Shown here: in pieces, positions 54,214 through 62,800 of the stretch | Position numbering within the stretch: position 1 is the first letter of the stretch | Layout of the letters: each line of letters begins with the position of its first letter | Position numbers and translations under genes: made by a program | Source: Elusimicrobiota bacterium | GTDB taxonomy: Bacteria; Elusimicrobiota; Elusimicrobia; 2-02-FULL-39-32 | Length of the DNA stretch: 64,000 nucleotides | Assembly: GCA_016180425.1 (NCBI GenBank) | Contig: JACPBF010000014.1 | Coordinates: 1 to 64,000 of the forward strand | Direction: 5' to 3' | The notes under the pieces: generated by a model | Databases searched by the model: none | What the model saw: the letters and a program-made list of their open reading frames with translations, nothing else | Told to the model about the DNA's origin: nothing

Positions 54214-55230
54214 TTAGTGAATTCCCTTTGAATTTGAATGATAGTTATTCTTATAATAATTTTTGAACTTATTACTGTTTTTTATTTCTTTCCACCAGGA
54301 TGAATTTTTTTTATACCAATGAACAGTTTTTTCCAATGCCTGCTTAAAATTATATTCTGGTTTCCAGCCCAATTTTCTTAATTTAGATGAATCCATGGAA
54401 TATCTAAAATCATGACCTAAGCGATCTTGTACAAAATCAAGCATTTGAATTTTTTTATTAAAAAATTGAAGAAGGGTTTTAGCTAGTTCAATATTAGAAA
54501 TTTCAAAATTTGTTCCAATGTTATAGGTTTCACCTATCTTCCCTTTTTTAGATACTAGATCAATTGCCTTGCAATGGTCCAAAACATAAATCCATTCCCT
54601 TACATTTTTACCGTTCCCATAAATGGGTATTTTTTTCCCTTCGATCAGATTGGTGATAAAAAGTGGAATCACTTTTTCTGGGAATTGATAAGGGCCAAAG
54701 TTATTGCAGCAGCGGGTAACTAAAATAGGCAAAGCAAAAGTTTTCCAATAGGCCCTGCAAAGTAGATCCGCAGAAGCTTTAGAAGCTGCGTAAGGGCTAT
54801 TAGGTTGTAAATGAGAACCCTCCCTAAAACGACCTTCTTTAATTGAACCATAGACTTCATCCGTAGAAATAAAAACAAATTTTTTTAGCTTGTTTAATTT
54901 AGCGCTCTCTAATAGAACCTGAGTTCCTAAAATATTAGTTTGAAGAAAAATTTGACTGTTAGCAATGGAACGATCTACATGTGTTTCAGCTGCAAAATGA
55001 AAAAGAAGTTCTTTATTTTTTAAAAGAGAATTGACCAGATTTTTATTACAAATATCCCCTTTGATAAAAGAAACCCTTGATTTTTTTTTTAATTCATCTA
55101 AATTTTTTTCTTGTCCCGCATAACTTAAAGAATCCAGTATCGTTATAAAATCATTTGGATAATGAGTCTGCCAATATCTAATGAAGTTAGAGCCAATAAA
55201 ACCCGCGCCGCCAGTAACTAAAATTTTCAT
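54214..55230 (-). CDS. rmlB: dTDP-glucose 4,6-dehydratase
   Basis: 338 residues, extended SDR. Motifs: VTGGAGFIGSNFIRYW, the RmlB hallmark FAAETHVDRSI, STDEVYG, catalytic YAASKASAD, and RCCNNFGPYQFPEK. It makes dTDP-4-keto-6-deoxyglucose from dTDP-glucose, which the long-form nucleotidyltransferase at 56187-57248 can supply. It overlaps the epimerase gene by 4 bp. Confidence 0.95.
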   Translation of the reverse strand: MKILVTGGAGFIGSNFIRYWQTHYPNDFITILDSLSYAGQEKNLDELKKKSRVSFIKGDICNKNLVNSLLKNKELLFHFAAETHVDRSIANSQIFLQTNILGTQVLLESAKLNKLKKFVFISTDEVYGSIKEGRFREGSHLQPNSPYAASKASADLLCRAYWKTFALPILVTRCCNNFGPYQFPEKVIPLFITNLIEGKKIPIYGNGKNVREWIYVLDHCKAIDLVSKKGKIGETYNIGTNFEISNIELAKTLLQFFNKKIQMLDFVQDRLGHDFRYSMDSSKLRKLGWKPEYNFKQALEKTVHWYKKNSSWWKEIKNSNKFKNYYKNNYHSNSKGIH

Positions 55231-56180
55231 TCATAATCCTTCCATCGGTCATTTTTAGAAAAATATTCCAAAGTTTGTGTCAAGCCAATTTTAAAATTAA
55301 ACTGAGGTTTGAAGTTTAAATCTTTTTTAATGGAACTGATATCCGCGAAAGTTTTTCTTACATCTCCTGCTCTTTTGGGAAAGAATTCTTTGCAGAGTTT
55401 TTTACCCAATAGTTTTTCTAAAAGGGTAATAATTTCTAGTAAAGATGTGGTGTGACCGCAAGCTACATTATAAACGCCAAAGGAACTTGTTTTGGAAAGA
55501 GCAGCTTTAATATTTGCTTGTGCCACATCCAGGACATATGAAAAATCTCTGGATTGTTTGCCGTCCCAGTGAACTTCTATTTTTTCCCCCTTAAGTCCAG
55601 AAATAATAAATTTAGGAATAACAGCTGCATATTTAGATTTTGGATCCTGTCTAGGGCCATACACATTAAAATAGCGTAAAGCAATTGTGGGAAGACCGTA
55701 AGTTTTTGCAAAGACTTTTGCGTAATATTCCCCGCATAATTTTGAAACTGCGTAGGGAGAAATAGGTTGAGGTAAATTTTTTTCTCTCTGAGGAAAAATC
55801 AATGAATCGCCATAAATGCTAGAGGAAGAAGCGAAAACAAATTTTTTAACCCCTGCCTTTTTAGCTGCCATAAGACAATCCAAAGTGCCTGAGATATTAA
55901 TTGAATTGCATGTTTCAGGGTATTCTACGGATTGAGGAACGGAACGCATAGCTGCCTGATGAAGAACATAGTCGCACTCTTGAACCGCTTTTTTAACTAT
56001 TTTTTGATCTCGAATATCTCCAATAAAAAGTTCAATTTTGTTGAGTACATTATTTAGATTTTCTTTTTTACCTGAGGATAGATTATCTAAGACCCTTACA
56101 TTTTCACCCTTAAGGACTAAGGTTTCCGCAATGCTGGAACCAATAAAACCCGCGCCGCCTGTAATCAACCAGTTAGCCAT
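55227..56180 (-). CDS. UDP-sugar 4-epimerase-like SDR (WbpP/GalE-like)
   Basis: 317 residues. Motifs: LITGGAGFIGSSIAETLV, HQAAMRSVPQSVEYP, ASSSSIYGD, catalytic YAVSK, RYFNVYGPRQDP. The QAA-x-x-SVPxSxxxP pattern is typical of UDP-N-acetylhexosamine 4-epimerases of the WbpP type, so UDP-GlcNAc/UDP-GalNAc interconversion is the best guess; UDP-glucose/galactose is also possible. It lies between rmlA-like and rmlB, with 6 bp and a 4-bp overlap. Confidence 0.87.
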   Translation of the reverse strand: MANWLITGGAGFIGSSIAETLVLKGENVRVLDNLSSGKKENLNNVLNKIELFIGDIRDQKIVKKAVQECDYVLHQAAMRSVPQSVEYPETCNSINISGTLDCLMAAKKAGVKKFVFASSSSIYGDSLIFPQREKNLPQPISPYAVSKLCGEYYAKVFAKTYGLPTIALRYFNVYGPRQDPKSKYAAVIPKFIISGLKGEKIEVHWDGKQSRDFSYVLDVAQANIKAALSKTSSFGVYNVACGHTTSLLEIITLLEKLLGKKLCKEFFPKRAGDVRKTFADISSIKKDLNFKPQFNFKIGLTQTLEYFSKNDRWKDYE

Positions 56181-56186
56181 GAGTGT

Positions 56187-57248
56187 TTAAGGGATTTCAA
56201 TCCGGGAAGAGTCGCCAATCATAATACGGTAAGCGATTGGTTTAGTAGGAGATTGAATCACGGTCGCATTCTGCCCAATGAGTGAATCCGTGATCCGTTT
56301 TATATTTTGCACCATTGAATATTCTAACACGATTGAATGTTCAATTTCAGAATTGTCTAAATTTGAGTGGTGATAGATAGAAGTAAATGGTCCAATATAA
56401 GAATTTTTAATGCTTGAATTCTGGCCAATAATGGCTGGCCCGCGAATAATACAATTAATAATTTTTGCACCCTCTTCTATAATAACCTTGCCTTCTATTT
56501 TACTCACTTTATCTATGGTCCCCAGAATATTTTGTTCGCAAGAATCTAGAACAAGGCGATTTGCCTCTAGCAGATCTTCTAACTTTCCTGTATCTTTCCA
56601 CCAACCATTCACTATATGGGGAATGACAGTATATTTTTGATCAATCAGATATTGGATCGCATCCGTTATTTCTAATTCTTTTCTATGGGATGGTTTAATA
56701 TGTTGGATCGCTTTAAAAATTTTAGAGTTAAACATGTAAACCCCTACTAAGGCTAAATTGCTTTTTGCTTTTTTAGGCTTCTCTTCCAGTTGAACCACTT
56801 TACCTTTAGAAAGTTCTGCCACTCCAAATTGTTCAGGATTTGAGACTTTAGCTAAAAGAATTTGTGCGTCTGCCTGTTTTTTTTTAAATTCTTGCACAAA
56901 TTGACTGATTCCATCTCTCAAGAGATTGTCTCCCAAATACATGACAAACTCATCATTTTTTAAAAAGTTTTCAGAAATTTTAACAGCATGCGCAAGTCCT
57001 AAAGGGGATTCTTGGGCGATATATGTAATTTTTAATCCCCATTTTTGGCCATTCCCAACCGCGTTTTTTATTTCTGAAGCAGTTTCTCCCACCACAATGC
57101 CCACTTCTTTAATGCCAGATTCTGCAATTGTCTCTAAACCATAAAATAGAATAGGCTTATTTGCAATTGGAACCAATTGTTTTGCGGAAGTATGGGTAAT
57201 AGGGCGCAGCCGCGTGCCTTTGCCCCCTGAGAGTACTAATGCTTTCAT
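56187..57248 (-). CDS. rmlA: Glucose-1-phosphate thymidylyltransferase, long form
   Basis: 353 residues. The nucleotidyltransferase domain (about 1-240) has LVLSGGKGTRLRPITHTSAK, the metal site LGDNLLRDG, and EKPKKAKSNLALVGVYMF. A left-handed beta-helix tail (about 250-353) distinguishes the long StrD/archaeal form from short RmlA. It is the first gene of the 28-kb one-way glycan cluster and has its own promoter (extended -10 at 57263-57271) 14 bp away, with no ribosome site visible. It supplies dTDP-glucose to RmlB two genes on. Confidence 0.92.
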   Translation of the reverse strand: MKALVLSGGKGTRLRPITHTSAKQLVPIANKPILFYGLETIAESGIKEVGIVVGETASEIKNAVGNGQKWGLKITYIAQESPLGLAHAVKISENFLKNDEFVMYLGDNLLRDGISQFVQEFKKKQADAQILLAKVSNPEQFGVAELSKGKVVQLEEKPKKAKSNLALVGVYMFNSKIFKAIQHIKPSHRKELEITDAIQYLIDQKYTVIPHIVNGWWKDTGKLEDLLEANRLVLDSCEQNILGTIDKVSKIEGKVIIEEGAKIINCIIRGPAIIGQNSSIKNSYIGPFTSIYHHSNLDNSEIEHSIVLEYSMVQNIKRITDSLIGQNATVIQSPTKPIAYRIMIGDSSRIEIP

Positions 57249-57262
57249 AAAATTAATTAATG

Positions 57263-57271
57263 ATTATATCA
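57263..57271 (-). promoter_or_regulatory. Extended -10 promoter of the glycan cluster
   Basis: On the minus strand TGATATAAT matches an extended -10 (TGnTATAAT). No good -35 box is at 16-18 bp, as expected for this class. The box ends 14 nt before the rmlA ATG and no ribosome site follows, so the mRNA leader should be at most about 8 nt. Confidence 0.6.
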
Positions 57272-57308
57272 AAAAAAAAATGTAAAAAATCTTTAATTTA
57301 AGCCTAGT

Positions 57309-59432
57309 TTATTGCAAGGAGCGCCAAGGATACCATTCTCCTCCGTTTTGATTGACTGGGATTTTTTCTCTTTCCGCGCGTTCTAACTGTAACTCCAAGT
57401 TAAACAAAAATTCATAAACTCCTTTTCTTTCCCTAAATATAAAAGAAAAGTTCCAGCATCTCCATTCCGTCTTTACCATGGCTTCTTTTTCTAGAAATTC
57501 GCCTTTTTGAATATAGAACATATTTTGATTTCTATATTGGAAGAGGTTTCTTAAAGAGCCTTCTATTTGCCACTTTTTTTTAGGAGTAATCCTGGCAGAA
57601 GATTTTAGTTCAAAACTATGATCTCGGGAAGAAAGATAGTTAGTGCCTAGAGAAAAATAGTCTCCTCCCAAAGCGCGCTGACCCCAAGAGATTTCACTCA
57701 TGCTGCTTAAGGGGTGCTCAGATCCTGTATTTAAGTCAGAAAGCGTATATTCTTCTCTAAAAAAAATTTCAAGATATTCTTTAGGAAAAATAGAAATTTC
57801 TCCTTTAATAGGACGAACCTTTGATTTATTCAAAAATGAGAGAGACTCCCCCTTTTGACGCGGCAATTCAAAGGCTGTTTCTAAACGAATGGAAAGAGTT
57901 TCTTTTGGCCTAAACCAGGATAAGAAAGACAAAAGATGTTCCTCACGCCCTTGATCAGCCCCAAGATTATTTTGCAATCTCTGAACGATTTTATGGGTCA
58001 GATCAATATCCAGGGAAGAAAGACCCTGGCGTAAAGTTGTTTCCCCAGTGATGCGTTGAACTGATTTTTCATTCAATTCATTGCCTTGGGGCCGGTCTAT
58101 CCAATCATTTTGAATTGTAATTTTAGGAGTTAAGTTTGTATTAGATAAAAGGCGGAAGTGGTCTAGAAGAGAAAATTGAGCGTTAAACTCTTTTCGATAG
58201 GAGCGGGTCAATGCTCCTCCGAATGCGCTTTGGCCGGCAAAACGGTTAGTAAAGCTTAAAGAATAGATTTTTTCCAGGCTGAATAAACCAAGCCTGCTTT
58301 GCGTCTTCTGAAATTCTATTTTTGGGGCAAGGATCTCATTGGCAAAGAATTCTTTTGTTTTTGAGTCAAAAGCATCTTCTCTTTGGCTTACGATTCGAAA
58401 AATATTTGTTTTTTTCTGATAGGTGAGGCTTAAAGAGGATTTGAGCTCCCTCACCACTCGGTTAAAATCCTCTCTAAAAAAATCATTGGAAAATGAATCG
58501 TCGGACATTTGATTGCCATTGATTTGCAAAAGCCAATGATTTAAAAATTCCTGGCGATGAAAAACTCGAGCATTCCATCGTTCTCTCTCATTTAGTTTGT
58601 CCCTAATTCTAAATCCATAAATGCTTCCTTTGGCATTAGCTGAATAATAGTTAATCTCCCCGCCAGTTCCAAATCCTCTTTTGGTGAGCAACTCTAGATA
58701 GAGCTTTAAATAAATTTCATCCGTGGGAGGGTATCCCCAGATGGTTCTGACAAAGCCGCCTTCAGAATTATTCTGTCCTGGGAAAATTTGAAAAGACAGA
58801 TGTCTTTCTCCTAAAGAATAATAATAGTAGGGGAGATAGAGCACAGGGATTGGCCCTACTCTAAAAAGCGCGTGTTGCACAGTTAATCTTTTTTTTGGCA
58901 TGACTTTGATACGATAACCATAGAGGTGATATTTAGAGATATCTGTTTCGCAGGTTGAAAGACGCGCTCGCTCCAATACTAGGTTTCCAAAGGAATCACG
59001 GGAAACCTTTTTGGTGGAAAAAAGCCAAGGACCAAAAGCTCCGTCTGCCTCTAAAAGTTGAGCGGAACCATCACCCGAATCATATTTTAAAGATTGAGAA
59101 CGAATCTCATTTTTTTGTAAATCTTTAAAACGCACATGTCCCCAGGCCTCCATCTTTTTATTGGGGATATCAATTCGCGCTTGGTCAGAATGAAAAGTGT
59201 AGGAACTTTGAATCACAATTACATTGCCTGAGGCAAGAATAACCTGATCTTTTTCCTGGTACCGCAGCTGTTCAGATTGGAAGTGGATAGGCGTTTGGGG
59301 AGCTTCTAATGCTTTTCCATGGGCCTGAAATAAAAAGATCATGAAAATAAAAAATAGAAAAAAAGTCGAGGAGCGACATCCGTGAAGATAGGGAGAGAGG
59401 CTCTTGCAACCAAGCAAATATTTTAAATTCAT
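57309..59432 (-). CDS. lptD: LPS-assembly outer-membrane protein LptD
   Basis: 707 residues. Signal peptide (hydrophobic about 23-40), then an OstA/LptA-like beta-jellyroll (about 45-170; FQSEQLRYQEKDQVILASGNV), then the LptD hallmark VGPIPVLYLPYYYY leading into a large barrel. It forms the outer-membrane gate that inserts LPS into the outer leaflet, fed by LptF/LptG (encoded at 19582-21776). The disulphide cysteine pattern of E. coli LptD is not evident. It follows the ROK kinase gene by about 50 bp, with a hairpin in between. Confidence 0.92.
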   Translation of the reverse strand: MNLKYLLGCKSLSPYLHGCRSSTFFLFFIFMIFLFQAHGKALEAPQTPIHFQSEQLRYQEKDQVILASGNVIVIQSSYTFHSDQARIDIPNKKMEAWGHVRFKDLQKNEIRSQSLKYDSGDGSAQLLEADGAFGPWLFSTKKVSRDSFGNLVLERARLSTCETDISKYHLYGYRIKVMPKKRLTVQHALFRVGPIPVLYLPYYYYSLGERHLSFQIFPGQNNSEGGFVRTIWGYPPTDEIYLKLYLELLTKRGFGTGGEINYYSANAKGSIYGFRIRDKLNERERWNARVFHRQEFLNHWLLQINGNQMSDDSFSNDFFREDFNRVVRELKSSLSLTYQKKTNIFRIVSQREDAFDSKTKEFFANEILAPKIEFQKTQSRLGLFSLEKIYSLSFTNRFAGQSAFGGALTRSYRKEFNAQFSLLDHFRLLSNTNLTPKITIQNDWIDRPQGNELNEKSVQRITGETTLRQGLSSLDIDLTHKIVQRLQNNLGADQGREEHLLSFLSWFRPKETLSIRLETAFELPRQKGESLSFLNKSKVRPIKGEISIFPKEYLEIFFREEYTLSDLNTGSEHPLSSMSEISWGQRALGGDYFSLGTNYLSSRDHSFELKSSARITPKKKWQIEGSLRNLFQYRNQNMFYIQKGEFLEKEAMVKTEWRCWNFSFIFRERKGVYEFLFNLELQLERAEREKIPVNQNGGEWYPWRSLQ

Positions 59433-59452
59433 TAGTGTTTTCCTTTGTCGGA

Positions 59453-59483
59453 AACCTCATCGCCCTTCGCGGGTAGAGAGGTT
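59453..59483. terminator. Hairpin between ROK kinase and lptD
   Basis: AACCTC/GAGGTT and an inner CCC/GGG stem enclose a GCGAA loop with small internal bulges. It starts at the ROK stop codon and ends 20 bp before the lptD ATG. It may attenuate transcription into lptD. There is no U-tract. Confidence 0.4.
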
Positions 59484-60445
59484 CATTTTTCAAGGAAAAG
59501 CAGAGCAGCTCCGACAACTCCTAGATTTTCATCGTATTGAGAAACAGTTACTTTTACTTTTTTTGCCGGGATAGCAAAAGCTCTACGGCCTAAGGTATGG
59601 AGCGCGGGTTCTAGAAGTAGAGAACCTGCTTTTGAGACCCCGCCGCAAAGCACAATTCTTTCTGGATTAAAGATATTGACGCAGTTAGATAAGATTGAAC
59701 CCAAGCGCTCTCCGGTATCTTGCCATAATTGCCGGCAGAATGGGTCACCAGCTTTAGCTGCTTCAGCTATGGATTTAGGTTCAATTTTTTTTTGTGGAGG
59801 TCCTTTTAAAATTTTTTTTAAAATTGGCGCAAGCTCTCTTTTTAAACCAGATTCCGCCTCTCGAATAAGTCCCCATGCGCCAACGAAACTTTCTGCGCAG
59901 CCAAAGTTGCCGCACCTACAGGGTTGGCCGTCATAACGGATGGTCATGTGACCAATTTCACCCGCAGAACCTGTTGCTCCACGGTACAATTTGGAATTTA
60001 AGATGATCCCGCCTCCAATTCCTGTTCCAAGGGTTAGACAAATTAAATTTTTACAGTCTTTTTTTGCGTCTAACCACCAGGCTCCCCAGGCAGCGCAATT
60101 CGCGTCATTTTCAATTAAAAGCGGATAAGGGATCTCCTTTGAAAGCAGGTTGCTTAAATTTACATTATTCCAGCCTAAATTGGGAGAAAAACGCACCAAG
60201 CCTTTTTTTTGATCCACATCTCCTGCAATGCCAATCCCGATGCCTTTTATTTTTTTAAAAGCAGATTGTTTAATAAAATTTTTAAAAACCAAGGATATTT
60301 TTTTAATTACTTTTTCTGCAGGCTCTTTATAATCCACCGCAGTTAGTTTTGAATCTAAAAGTTGCCCTTCAGGCGTGACAATGGCAAATTTAACATTGGT
60401 CCCGCCGCAGTCCATTCCAACCAGAACTTGAGACTTTTTTTTCAT
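59483..60445 (-). CDS. ROK-family sugar kinase (glucokinase-like)
   Basis: 320 residues. The N-terminal phosphate loop is MDCGGTNVKFAIV; the catalytic Asp is D114 in ENDANCA; GTGIGGGI follows; the ROK zinc site is H166 with C176, C178 and C183 (GQPCRCGNFGC). These fit an ATP-dependent glucokinase or N-acetylmannosamine/GlcNAc kinase. No DNA-binding domain is present, so it is an enzyme, not a ROK repressor. It overlaps folC by 4 bp and precedes lptD. Confidence 0.93.
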   Translation of the reverse strand: MKKKSQVLVGMDCGGTNVKFAIVTPEGQLLDSKLTAVDYKEPAEKVIKKISLVFKNFIKQSAFKKIKGIGIGIAGDVDQKKGLVRFSPNLGWNNVNLSNLLSKEIPYPLLIENDANCAAWGAWWLDAKKDCKNLICLTLGTGIGGGIILNSKLYRGATGSAGEIGHMTIRYDGQPCRCGNFGCAESFVGAWGLIREAESGLKRELAPILKKILKGPPQKKIEPKSIAEAAKAGDPFCRQLWQDTGERLGSILSNCVNIFNPERIVLCGGVSKAGSLLLEPALHTLGRRAFAIPAKKVKVTVSQYDENLGVVGAALLFLEK

Positions 60446-61692
60446 CTTACCTCACTCCTTTTTACTTTTGTTAATCCATCAGCGAATAGATAGTGTGATC
60501 CGGTCATTAATATCCAGCTAAATTTAAGTTCATTTTTTTTATTTTTAAGAGTATGCCAAAGAGAATTAAAATTTGTAAAAGTGCGAATCTTAGAGTTGCT
60601 TAAAAATTGGCTGAAGATTTTTTTAACATCAAGAGTTTCAGAACTTCTAAGGGTTTTTAACCTGGGGATTAAAATAGAGGATAGTTTTAAATTTTTTGAT
60701 AAGGTTTTGGCCATGGAGGAGATGTCTTTATCTTTAAGAGCATTAAAGATAAGCAAACATTTTTTTTTAATAAATTTTGTTTTTTTAATGGAGGCAATAA
60801 GTTCCAAGCAGGCTCCTGGATTGTGAGCTGCATCCAGAAGCATGGGGATTTTTTTTTGGCCGATTTTTATATTTCGCCAATCAAACCTGCATGGCCAGTG
60901 AACATTTTGAAGGCCTTGGGTTAGAGCCCTTCCCGGGATAAACCATCCTTGTTTTTTAAGAATCTCAACAGTTTTCAAAACAATTTGAATATTTTTTGTT
61001 TGATAGAAACCTTTAAGATTACAGCTAGGAATGGTTTTAGTATTAACCTCTGTAATTAATTTTGAATTTTTTTTTCTGCAGCTCTTCTTTATTTCCCGCA
61101 GTAATGATCTTTGTTTTAAGCCTGTTATGCAGATTCCGTTTTTTTTGATAATTCCGCATTTTTCTCTTGTGATCTTTAAGGTGGTGGCCCCAAGATAGTC
61201 TGTATGTTCCAGAGATATGTTAGTAATAATGGAAATTTCTGGGTTAGGAATCAGATTGGTCGCATCCCAACGCCCTCCCAACCCCACTTCTAAGACTGCT
61301 ATGTCTATTTTTGCATGAGCAAAATAGGAAAACGCGATTGCAGTCAAAATTTCAAAAAAGGTAAGTTCCTGTTTTAAGGATTCTGCCTTTTTTTGAACAG
61401 TATGAAGCCAACTGGTAAAATCGCTTAAGGTTATTTTTTTTCCTGCAACTTGGATTCGCTCGCGAACATCTACAAGATGAGGCGAGGTGTAAAGAGCTGT
61501 TTTATAGCCGCTGGAACGTAAAATCATCTCTAACATGGCGCAGACTGATCCCTTACCATTGGTTCCAGTAACATGAATCGCTTTAATTTTTTTTTCAGGA
61601 TGATCCAATAATTCAAATAGTTTTCTCATTCTTTCCAAATCAGGGTTTATTCCTTGGTTATCAAGCAAATTAAGATAGTCTTTTGTTGGCAT
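60442..61692 (-). CDS. folC: Folylpolyglutamate/dihydrofolate synthase
   Basis: 416 residues. The P-loop VTGTNGKGSVCAMLEMIL (ATP-binding TGTNGKGS at 42-49), the AVLEVGLGGRWDATN metal/omega region, ISLEHTDYLG and the LDAAHNPGA of the C-terminal domain are all present. It adds glutamate to folates. It is the gene below accD, across the palindromic element at 61718-61861, and overlaps the ROK kinase by 4 bp. The trpB-trpA-accD-folC order occurs in many bacteria. Confidence 0.95.
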   Translation of the reverse strand: MPTKDYLNLLDNQGINPDLERMRKLFELLDHPEKKIKAIHVTGTNGKGSVCAMLEMILRSSGYKTALYTSPHLVDVRERIQVAGKKITLSDFTSWLHTVQKKAESLKQELTFFEILTAIAFSYFAHAKIDIAVLEVGLGGRWDATNLIPNPEISIITNISLEHTDYLGATTLKITREKCGIIKKNGICITGLKQRSLLREIKKSCRKKNSKLITEVNTKTIPSCNLKGFYQTKNIQIVLKTVEILKKQGWFIPGRALTQGLQNVHWPCRFDWRNIKIGQKKIPMLLDAAHNPGACLELIASIKKTKFIKKKCLLIFNALKDKDISSMAKTLSKNLKLSSILIPRLKTLRSSETLDVKKIFSQFLSNSKIRTFTNFNSLWHTLKNKKNELKFSWILMTGSHYLFADGLTKVKRSEVR

Positions 61693-61707
61693 AAGAAATG
61701 GTTGTTT

Positions 61708-61736
61708 AACCCGAATATTGCATTAGAAAATGGAAT
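61708..61736 (+). repeat. 29-nt motif upstream of folC, shared with the ahcY leader
   Basis: Runs from AACCCGAATATTG to TTAGAAAATGGAAT; 27 of 29 positions match the minus strand at 27835-27863. It overlaps the left arm of palindromic element C. Confidence 0.5.
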
Positions 61737-61861
61737 TCGACAGAAAATCTAGTCATTTTTTTTTCACAAAAAAGTTCGCGAATACTTTCAAGTATTCTCT
61801 CACTTTTTTGTTTCGAAAAAATGGCTATCTTTTCCGTCTCGGTTCTCATTTTCTAATGCAA
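61718..61861. repeat. Palindromic element C: long imperfect hairpin between accD and folC
   Basis: Perfect 15-bp outer arms (61718-61732 and 61847-61861). The inner sequence folds back imperfectly almost to the centre, where GAATACTT and AAGTATTC meet around 2 nt. Total 144 bp, the same size as elements A and B, but its inner sequence is not recognisably related to their shared core. The 203-bp gap between accD and folC contains nothing else that I can identify. Confidence 0.75.
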
Positions 61862-61895
61862 GCAAATTCATGACAACTAAGTGCAAGTTTTGGGT

Positions 61896-62783
61896 TTAAG
61901 AAATGTTTAGAGAAGAGAACTGTTTTGTTGAGTTAAAGAAATTTAAAAAGGTAATCAGTTTTGATCTTAAATCTTTTCTTTCAAAAATGCAGTCCATCAT
62001 ACCGTGTTTAAGCAAAAATTCTGATTGTTGAAACCCATCAGGCAGTTTTTGACGAATGGTCTGTTCAATCACTCTTGGGCCGGCAAAAGCGATCAGGGCT
62101 TTTGGCTCTGAGATCAATAGATCTCCTAACATAGAAAAAGAAGCTGTGACTCCTCCAGTGGTGGGATCAGTGAGTAAAGATAAAACCAGAATTTTATTTT
62201 CATCCAGCCTGCTTAAAGCGCAGGATGTTTTTGCCATTTGCATTAAGGAAAGAACCCCCTCCTGCATGCGGGCTCCGCCGGAGGAAGAAACGAGCAGCAA
62301 TGGGATTTTTTTCTCAAGCGACACTTCAATCGCTTTTGTCACTTTTTCCCCTACCACAGACCCCATGCTCCCGCCCATAAATTCAAAGTTAAGAAGCGCA
62401 ATGCTTATCTTGTGGGTTCCTATTTTTCCTTCTCCGCAAATGACCGCTTCTAGGCTGTTAGTTTTTTTTTGTTCAGCAGCTAACTTTAGAAGATAAGACG
62501 ACTTAATTTTAGGGCTTTCTTTAGCATGCTCTTTTGCATCATTTAGCTCTCCAAAATCTAAAGGGTCTTGAGATGCAAGATTCGCCGCGAATTCTTCAAA
62601 AATAGGGGTCCCATCCTCTTTTTTATCTAAAAGAAGGCAGAGCCTTTCTTTTGCATTCATTCGAAGGTAGGAATTACATTTAGGGCAGATTTTAAAATTT
62701 TCATTCAGCTCTTTTTTGTAGATAATTTGAGCGCAGCGAGGACATTCAATCCAGAGACCTTCATTTTTAGTGCTTTCAGCCAT
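61896..62783 (-). CDS. accD: Acetyl-CoA carboxylase carboxyltransferase subunit beta
   Basis: 295 residues. N-terminal zinc ribbon with C14, C17, C33 and C36 (ECPRCAQI and KICPKCNSY). The crotonase-type carboxyltransferase fold follows with GGSMGSVVGEKV, SSSGGARMQEGVLSLMQMAK and LTDPTTGGVTASF. With AccA (not in this window) it transfers the carboxyl group from biotin to acetyl-CoA, the first step of fatty acid synthesis. It starts 17 bp below trpA. Confidence 0.96.
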   Translation of the reverse strand: MAESTKNEGLWIECPRCAQIIYKKELNENFKICPKCNSYLRMNAKERLCLLLDKKEDGTPIFEEFAANLASQDPLDFGELNDAKEHAKESPKIKSSYLLKLAAEQKKTNSLEAVICGEGKIGTHKISIALLNFEFMGGSMGSVVGEKVTKAIEVSLEKKIPLLLVSSSGGARMQEGVLSLMQMAKTSCALSRLDENKILVLSLLTDPTTGGVTASFSMLGDLLISEPKALIAFAGPRVIEQTIRQKLPDGFQQSEFLLKHGMMDCIFERKDLRSKLITFLNFFNSTKQFSSLNIS

Positions 62784-62800
62784 AATTTTACTCCTTGATT

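Noticed and set aside
62056-62496. 146-codon plus-strand frame opposite accD, and similar ones opposite transaldolase (50493-50879) and the SprA-like gene (14079-14459)
   Set aside because: Each is the shadow of a gene with clear conserved motifs; no start signals or recognisable domains.
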